Positions 33,187 to 38,199 of a stretch of DNA of 38,199 nucleotides are shown here, one piece after another (the stretch's first letter is position 1; every line of letters starts with the position of its first letter). The notes beneath the pieces are model-generated. The model did no database searches, was not told the origin of the DNA, and saw only the letters and a list, made by a program, of their open reading frames with translations. The translations under genes were made by a program, and so were the position numbers. Origin of the DNA: an uncultured Clostridia bacterium (GTDB lineage Bacteria > Bacillota > Clostridia > Christensenellales > DTU072); contig CAMOOO010000012.1 of NCBI GenBank assembly GCA_946621465.1, positions 1-38,199 on the forward strand, in the 5' to 3' direction.

Positions 33187-33864
33187 ATGTTGAAGCTAAC
33201 CAAAGATCAAAAATTGAACGTGATTATTTTGGGTGTGATCGCTTTTGTGGTGTTTCCGCTCTTTACTTGCATCTTTCTCGCCTTCGAAAACCCCATTCTT
33301 CATTCCATTACGGAAATGGGATTCGATCTCGGTTACTACGCGCCTTTCCTCATTTGGGGTATCTTTATTATCGCATACCTTATGTATACTCTGCTTGTCA
33401 CTCTGAAGGAGTCTTATTTCAGGAAGGAACTAAAGATAGCCTTTATCGTAATGCTGGCCATCGTGGACGTTCTTTTTGTCATTACCGGGGCTTGCTCGGA
33501 CAATCCGGACGTTGTCAACGCTACCGTTATTACCATTCATAACAAAGCAGCCATTGCCATGTTCGTGGGGCATTTTATTGTGGTGGGGGTACTCACTATT
33601 TTCTCATTCTTCCGCAATCGCACGCAGGGGTTCGTCAATCTGACCTACGTTGGGTTTTTCCTCATCACCATGGCGTTCTGCTATATCAGGGTCAACACGA
33701 AAGAGTCCTTTTCTTTAGGTCAAGCCGCCACCGCCCTCTGCGAGGGGTATTCTTTTGGCTTGATCCTCATATTTATGTTCATAAATTACGCAGGGACGGT
33801 ATTCTTTGCTCCCACCGGAAAGACAAAACTCCTCGTCAAAGAAAAAACGGGGAAAATCATATAA
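33187..33864 (+). CDS. Six-helix integral membrane protein of unknown function
   Basis: The protein has 225 residues and about six membrane helices, beginning with NVIILGVIAFVVFPLFTCIF and ending in a charged tail KLLVKEKTGKII. It resembles DUF998-like membrane proteins in general layout only, and I do not assign a family. AGAGG precedes the ATG. It starts 22 nt before the kdgK-like kinase, so the two share a transcript. Confidence 0.75.
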   Translation: MLKLTKDQKLNVIILGVIAFVVFPLFTCIFLAFENPILHSITEMGFDLGYYAPFLIWGIFIIAYLMYTLLVTLKESYFRKELKIAFIVMLAIVDVLFVITGACSDNPDVVNATVITIHNKAAIAMFVGHFIVVGVLTIFSFFRNRTQGFVNLTYVGFFLITMAFCYIRVNTKESFSLGQAATALCEGYSFGLILIFMFINYAGTVFFAPTGKTKLLVKEKTGKII

Positions 33865-33886
33865 TCATTGATTGGAGGAATCAACT

Positions 33887-34909
33887 ATGAAATTCGTTAC
33901 TTTCGGAGAAATCATGCTCCGGCTCCAGCCGGAAGGCTACAAAAGGATATCCCAAGCCGACCGTTTCGATCTCTTCTTCGGCGGAAGCGAAGCCAACGTC
34001 GCCGTATCCTTAGCTAACTTCGGCGAGCATGCCGCGTTTTTAACCAAGCTCCCCGACAACCTCGTAGGCGAAAGATGTCTCAAAGACCTGATGTATAACG
34101 GCGTCGACACCTCTTCTATTATTTTCGGCGGACCGAGAATGGGTATCTATTATACCGAGAAAGGGGCGTCGCAACGTGCCAGCACCTGCATTTACGACCG
34201 CGCCGGGAGCAGTATCACCACGCTTAAGAAAAAAGAAATCAACATAAAGAATCTGTTTAGCGGAGCGACCTGGTTCCACACTTCCGGCATCACGCCGGCG
34301 CTGGGAAAGGACGTAGCCGACGTCACCCTCATGCTCATGCAAAAGGCAAAGGAAAAGGGACTGACCGTTTCTTGCGACCTCAACTACCGTAAAAAGCTCT
34401 GGTCTAAGGAAGAAGCCAATCGCGTCATGACCGCCTGCATGCCCTACGTGGACGTACTTATTGCCAACGAAGAGGACGTTTCGGACGTCTTCGGGCTGCA
34501 AGCCGATAACAGCAATATCGCCGGTGGCAAGCTCTCCGAACAGGGATACATCGACCTCGGACGCAAAGTTCTGGAGCGTTTCCCCACGCTGAAATACATC
34601 GCCTTTACCCTGCGCGAAAGTTTCTCCGCCAGCAGAAACGGTTGGTCCGGACTGCTCGTATCCCGTGAGAACACCACTCGTAGCAAACGGTACGAACTGG
34701 ATATCATCGACCGCGTCGGCGGTGGCGATAGCTTCTCTGCCGGTCTTATCTATGCTTTGGCAAAGGGAATGTCCGATGCAGACGCCATCAATTTCGGTAT
34801 CGCCGCATCGGCTCTCAAACAGAGCATTGAGGGCGATTTTAACCGCGTTACCGTAGCCGAAGTCAACAAACTGGCGCAGGGCGACGGCAGTGGCAGAATT
34901 CAACGGTAA
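33887..34909 (+). CDS. kdgK: PfkB-family sugar kinase, probable 2-keto-3-deoxygluconate kinase
   Basis: The protein has 340 residues. Motifs: GGSEANVAVSLANFG near the start, and the ATP/active-site motif DRVGGGDSFSAGLIYAL with catalytic Asp. This GGGDSFSAG form and the length match KdgK, which phosphorylates 2-keto-3-deoxygluconate from uronate breakdown; a fructokinase-like substrate is possible. GGAGG lies 8 nt before the ATG at 33887. The lipoprotein gene begins 2 nt after its stop. No KDPG aldolase gene is present here. Confidence 0.85.
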   Translation: MKFVTFGEIMLRLQPEGYKRISQADRFDLFFGGSEANVAVSLANFGEHAAFLTKLPDNLVGERCLKDLMYNGVDTSSIIFGGPRMGIYYTEKGASQRASTCIYDRAGSSITTLKKKEINIKNLFSGATWFHTSGITPALGKDVADVTLMLMQKAKEKGLTVSCDLNYRKKLWSKEEANRVMTACMPYVDVLIANEEDVSDVFGLQADNSNIAGGKLSEQGYIDLGRKVLERFPTLKYIAFTLRESFSASRNGWSGLLVSRENTTRSKRYELDIIDRVGGGDSFSAGLIYALAKGMSDADAINFGIAASALKQSIEGDFNRVTVAEVNKLAQGDGSGRIQR

Positions 34910-34911
34910 TC

Positions 34912-35907
34912 ATGAAAAAAATAACGTTACTTCTTCTTTTCGTTCTGACTATATTCGTCCTCGCTTCCTGCGCGCCGAATGGAGAAAATATCGTCGCCGG
35001 TATCACCGACCCCACCCGTCATTACACCTATGACGACGGAGAAAAATACCAAACGGGCGAATTTGCGCAGACGACGGAAGAGATAGACAGTATCAGTATC
35101 GACTGGCTGACCGGATCGGTCAACGTCATCGGAGAAGACCGCGCCGGCATTATCGTGCAGGAAGACTACCGCCCCAAAGAAGGTTACGAACCCTATTCCG
35201 TTCATACCTACCAAAAGGACGGCACTCTCTATATAAAATTCATGCACGTCAACCTGCGTATCACGACGGAGATCCCCAACAAAAACTTGACCGTCACCGT
35301 TCCGAAAGATTTTGATTACAAAAAAATCAGTATCACTACCGACACGGCGACCTGTTCGGTCTCCGACGTTATTTGCCGGGACTTTGCGCACGACTCGGGC
35401 GGCATAGGGGCGGACTTCTTGACGGAAAACTGCACCTACAAGTCCTTCTTCTCTAACGTCACGACGGGCGACACCGTTATCCATAATTGCACCTTCTCCG
35501 AAAAGACGGAATTCATTATGGGAACTGGCTCCGTTGTCATGGACAATAGTCAGACCGTTTTATTAAAAGGTCAATGTCGGACGGGAGATCTCATTCTCCA
35601 AAACTCCGTCATAACAAAAGCAAACGTTAATATTTCTTTGACCGGAGACGGCTTTATTACGGACCTTATGACCGAGGACTTTTCTCTTGAATGCACGACG
35701 GGGAGTATCACCGCTCACCTCGCGCCGGATATGTCCGACTACCTCCTCGACTGCCATTCTCCTTTTGATATCGTTTATCCCGAAGACTACGTTGCGCCTA
35801 CCGAGAAAACGGAAACTATCGTCCGCCTGCACACCACGACAGGAAAGGTGAAATTCGCCGACAAAGAAACGGTGGAACAGGAAATCGCCAAAGCCATCAA
35901 AAAATAA
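34912..35907 (+). CDS. DUF4097-like beta-helix lipoprotein
   Basis: The protein has 331 residues. A signal peptide ends in LASC with the lipidated Cys at residue 20. The mature part is rich in beta strands with TDTATCSVSDVICRDF and TTGDTVIHNCTFS repeats, the style of DUF4097 putative adhesins. It follows kdgK at once, without a clear ribosome site, so translation may be coupled. A surface role is family-based; the link with sugar use is inferred from the operon only. Confidence 0.8.
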   Translation: MKKITLLLLFVLTIFVLASCAPNGENIVAGITDPTRHYTYDDGEKYQTGEFAQTTEEIDSISIDWLTGSVNVIGEDRAGIIVQEDYRPKEGYEPYSVHTYQKDGTLYIKFMHVNLRITTEIPNKNLTVTVPKDFDYKKISITTDTATCSVSDVICRDFAHDSGGIGADFLTENCTYKSFFSNVTTGDTVIHNCTFSEKTEFIMGTGSVVMDNSQTVLLKGQCRTGDLILQNSVITKANVNISLTGDGFITDLMTEDFSLECTTGSITAHLAPDMSDYLLDCHSPFDIVYPEDYVAPTEKTETIVRLHTTTGKVKFADKETVEQEIAKAIKK

Positions 35908-35940
35908 TTTTTCAGGGTGATAAATCTTTTACCAAAAGAA

Positions 35941-35973
35941 AACGCGAGAGCAGTTCCGCTCTCGCGTTATTTT
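35941..35973. terminator. Bidirectional Rho-independent terminator
   Basis: The perfect 11-bp stem AACGCGAGAGC/GCTCTCGCGTT has ATTTTTAT on the plus strand and TTTCTTTT on the minus strand. It ends both the lipoprotein gene and the convergent dehydrogenase gene. Confidence 0.9.
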
Positions 35974-35990
35974 TATGCTTGTTTCCAAAA

Positions 35991-37004
35991 TTACAGAATC
36001 TCGGTGAGCTTGACCGGTCTGCCCTCTTGAAGAGATTTTTTTGCGGCGAGACCGATGACGACGGCTTGGAGACCTGCTTCAACGTCAACGGGAACCGGTT
36101 TATCGTTGACGACGCTGTCGATAAATTCGGTGACCTCGCTAACGTAGGCTTGCATGTAGCGTTCCAGGAAGAACAGCAGCGGTTTTTCGGCGTGTACGCC
36201 GTCGGCGTTGCTGATGACGGCATTGGAGTCGGTGTCGTTACTGATAGCGACCTGACCGAGACTACCGAACGCCTCTACGCGCTGATCGTACCCGTAGGTA
36301 GCTCTGCGGCAGTTGTCGATGACGGCGAGAGCGCCGTTTTTCAGTTTCATGGTGATAACGGCAGTGTCGATATCCCCTGCCTCTCCGATTGCCGGATCGA
36401 CGAGAACGCCGCCGTAGGCGAAGACCTCTTCTACTTCCGACCCGGACATAAAACGGATCATGTCAAAGTCATGGATGGTCATATCGAGGAAAATTCCGCC
36501 GGAAACTTTGATATAGCTGACGGGCGGTGCGCCGGGGTCGCGAGAGCAGACTTTCAGGATGTTCAGGTCCCCGATCTTGCCGGCTTTTACCGCTTCACGC
36601 GCGGCGCGGAAGTTGTGGTCGAAACGACGGTTAAAACCGACTTGATATTTAAGCTCGGGGTGCTTAGCGATTTCCGCTTTTACCTCGAGGATTTTATTGA
36701 TGTCATGGTCGATGGGTTTTTCGCAGAAAACGTGTTTTCCGGCGCGGAGAGCCTCGATAGAGAGGGGGGAGTGGGTGTCCGTGCTGGAACAGATCAGGAC
36801 GGCGGCGATGTCTTTGTCGTCGAGGATCTTTTTATAGTCGGTATAAAACTCTTTTACACCGAGAGATTTTGCCCATTCGATTGTGTCATCCTTCAAGAAA
36901 GGATCGGCAATAGCTTTGACTGTAGCGCCTTTTACGTAACGCATGATGCTTTCGCAATGCACTTTTCCGATACGTCCGGCGCCAATAATTCCGATATTGA
37001 TCAT
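35991..37004 (-). CDS. iolG: Gfo/Idh/MocA-family dehydrogenase, inositol 2-dehydrogenase-like
   Basis: The protein has 337 residues. The Rossmann motif GIIGAGRIGKVH, the catalytic EKP in VFCEKPIDH, and the motif GGIFLDMTIHDFDMIRFM with the catalytic Asp and His are present. The closest group is inositol 2-dehydrogenase, which oxidises myo-inositol to 2-keto-myo-inositol with NAD. No other iol genes lie nearby, so another polyol or sugar is possible. AAGGAG lies 7 nt before the ATG. It is monocistronic. Confidence 0.85.
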   Translation of the reverse strand: MINIGIIGAGRIGKVHCESIMRYVKGATVKAIADPFLKDDTIEWAKSLGVKEFYTDYKKILDDKDIAAVLICSSTDTHSPLSIEALRAGKHVFCEKPIDHDINKILEVKAEIAKHPELKYQVGFNRRFDHNFRAAREAVKAGKIGDLNILKVCSRDPGAPPVSYIKVSGGIFLDMTIHDFDMIRFMSGSEVEEVFAYGGVLVDPAIGEAGDIDTAVITMKLKNGALAVIDNCRRATYGYDQRVEAFGSLGQVAISNDTDSNAVISNADGVHAEKPLLFFLERYMQAYVSEVTEFIDSVVNDKPVPVDVEAGLQAVVIGLAAKKSLQEGRPVKLTEIL

Positions 37005-37032
37005 GTTAGTTCTCCTTATTGGCTTTTTTTAA

Positions 37033-37061
37033 ATAGTACCATACTTTACGCCACTATGCAA
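37033..37061 (-). promoter_or_regulatory. Promoter of the inositol dehydrogenase-like gene
   Basis: On the minus strand TTGCAT (37056-37061) and TACTAT (37033-37038) are 17 bp apart. Confidence 0.65.
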
Positions 37062-37164
37062 TATTTATTTTAAATAAATATTTTTCTTTTTGCATAAATT
37101 TATATCGCGCCCCTCCTTTTCTTTTCCGCGCGCGTCAATTTTTTGAAACAGCCAGTCACTTTTG

Positions 37165-37193
37165 TTGACAAATGCGCGTTTTTTCTTTATACT
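37165..37193 (+). promoter_or_regulatory. Promoter of the last lipoprotein gene
   Basis: TTGACA (37165-37170) and TATACT (37188-37193) are 17 bp apart, 31 nt before the start codon. Confidence 0.85.
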
Positions 37194-37224
37194 TTTTAAA
37201 AAAAGAAACTTTTGGAGACAGAGA

Positions 37225-38088
37225 ATGAAAAAATTCCTAACCATATTGGCTGTTGTGATCGCTGCGTGCGCTATGCTCCTCACTTTTTCCTCTTGTAACA
37301 ACAGGAACACCCAGATCACGGTGGATGCCTGCTGGGCGAACTCGGAGCAACTGACCTATAACATCTACGACAACGACCGCACTCCCAGCCCGGTCATCGG
37401 CTCGCTGACTATTGATCTCAATGCCGATCTGAAAAGCGAGGACAAAGTTCTCTCCTATAATGGCGAAGACAGGACCTACTCCTCCGCCACCGTTCGCATT
37501 CAAGAAAGCCTCAAAAAGGATAACGACTGCGAGATGGCAATAGAGATACTGACCGACGACTACACTGTACTTGCCACCAACAAGGTCTACACCGATCTGA
37601 ACACGGCAGACGGTGACGGCTCTTACGTTCTCAACTCCTATCACGACGGTAAAAACTACGTTTACACCTTAAAGTACGCCGACGGAACGGAAAGATCGGG
37701 CAAGCTGAACGTAGGCAGTAGCAACTACACCGATAACGAATTTTTGTACTACTACGTCCGTTGCTACGACGTAGGCAGCGTGCCTTCCAAAACCAAGATC
37801 GCCGATCCGTTCGAGGATAAAGTCTATACCCTCTCCTGCTCCAACGCCGGAACGGCAAACGTAAGGACGGACTGCCCCGCAGGCGATACCAAAGTCGGTG
37901 GCGCCGTTGATTGCAACAAAATCAGCATCTCCTTTGCTTCCGATCCCGTGGGAAGCTCCATCTCCGCTTACTACCTGCCGGAGTCCACGCAGTTCGGCTA
38001 CTATTATCTCAAGAGCAGCAAGCTCCCCGTTAAAATGGTGGAGAATAACCTTGCTTACGTTTTGAGCGGTTATAGCATCGACAAATAA
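37225..38088 (+). CDS. Hypothetical lipoprotein
   Basis: The protein has 287 residues. The signal peptide MKKFLTILAVVIAACAMLL ends in FSSC with the lipidated Cys at residue 24. The mature part is beta-rich and Asp/Tyr-rich, with no domain I recognise; IYDNDRTPSPVIGSLTIDL and LNSYHDGKNYVYTLKYADG look like beta-strand pairs. TTGGAG precedes the ATG at 37225, and an in-frame ATG 63 nt upstream lies before the promoter -10 box and is not used. It is monocistronic. Confidence 0.8.
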   Translation: MKKFLTILAVVIAACAMLLTFSSCNNRNTQITVDACWANSEQLTYNIYDNDRTPSPVIGSLTIDLNADLKSEDKVLSYNGEDRTYSSATVRIQESLKKDNDCEMAIEILTDDYTVLATNKVYTDLNTADGDGSYVLNSYHDGKNYVYTLKYADGTERSGKLNVGSSNYTDNEFLYYYVRCYDVGSVPSKTKIADPFEDKVYTLSCSNAGTANVRTDCPAGDTKVGGAVDCNKISISFASDPVGSSISAYYLPESTQFGYYYLKSSKLPVKMVENNLAYVLSGYSIDK

Positions 38089-38150
38089 ATTACCCTGTTT
38101 TTGACGGTAAAAAAACGGCAAAGAAACGAATGCCGATGAAGATTAAAATA

Positions 38151-38180
38151 AAAATCCACCAGTGCACCTGGTGGTTTTTC
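38151..38180 (+). terminator. Rho-independent terminator of the last lipoprotein gene
   Basis: The stem CCACCAG/CTGGTGG around TGCAC is followed by TTTTTC. Confidence 0.85.
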
Positions 38181-38199
38181 ATATAACGGGTAAAGCCCT

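Noticed and set aside
34040..34903. 287-residue minus-strand ORF opposite the kdgK gene
   Set aside because: It mirrors the codon pattern of kdgK, which has clear PfkB motifs.
35979..37073. 364-residue plus-strand ORF opposite the inositol dehydrogenase-like gene
   Set aside because: It is the shadow of a well-supported Gfo/Idh/MocA gene and starts inside the bidirectional terminator area.

Overview
The window looks like a chromosomal segment of a gut-type, anaerobic Gram-positive bacterium of the Clostridia (Bacillota). The signs are strong AGGAGG-type ribosome sites, textbook TTGACA-17-TATAAT promoters, lipoprotein signal peptides, a BspA-like leucine-rich-repeat lipoprotein, a rubredoxin-fused metallo-beta-lactamase protein, an ACT/PFL (UPF0237/UPF0210) pair and compact operons. 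An uncultured Christensenellales-like lineage is a guess from gene content only.

Layout. 1-5720: ACT-domain/PFL operon, a BspA-like lipoprotein facing a small XRE regulator, and a peroxide-defence operon (glutathione peroxidase, TSCPD protein, OhrR-like MarR regulator). 5758-9530: an ABC-F ATPase and three poorly known genes. 9700-14105: purine genes on the minus strand (purB, purA, guaA). 14197-17912: a small coiled-coil protein, a MITE-like element, and an operon of iron-containing alcohol dehydrogenase, MBL-rubredoxin fusion and TMEM175-like channel. 17889-20402: a broken phosphoesterase, a DUF4143-type ATPase under a 23-bp repeat array, and a broken sensor-kinase fragment. 20411-31979: the accessory region described next. 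31980-38199: a repeat-rich noncoding stretch next to tRNA-Arg(ACG), then a sugar kinase operon, two lipoproteins and an inositol dehydrogenase-like gene.

The most interesting part is 20411-31979. Two strong promoters are followed by related leaders, each ending in a DtxR-type palindrome (GTTAGGC-aa-GCCTAAC at 20592; GTTAG-N6-CTAAC at 29331). The first drives a MacB/FtsX-type ABC exporter, an isoprenylcysteine-methyltransferase-like protein, a ZIP metal transporter, a metal-independent phosphoglycerate mutase, an LCM-like methyltransferase, an ATC-hydrolase-family protein and an HMA metal-binding protein. The second drives a methyltransferase, a second ATC-hydrolase-family protein, a membrane-anchored methyltransferase and, after a further promoter, a short DtxR-family repressor. 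A LysR/PQ-loop/SGNH unit lies between them. I infer a metal-starvation (probably iron) regulon with two methyltransferase + ATC-hydrolase modules, perhaps processing a small sulfur- or nitrogen-containing metabolite or metallophore. That function is not established.

The window is also rich in small repeats: a hairpin family with core CTTTTTCGACAAAAAG, a GTAC-centred palindrome family, a MITE-like element with 24-bp inverted ends, a hairpin array behind the BspA-like gene that duplicates its 3' end, and TTTGTAGT repeats by the tRNA gene. All coordinates and motifs were read by eye; no database search was run.
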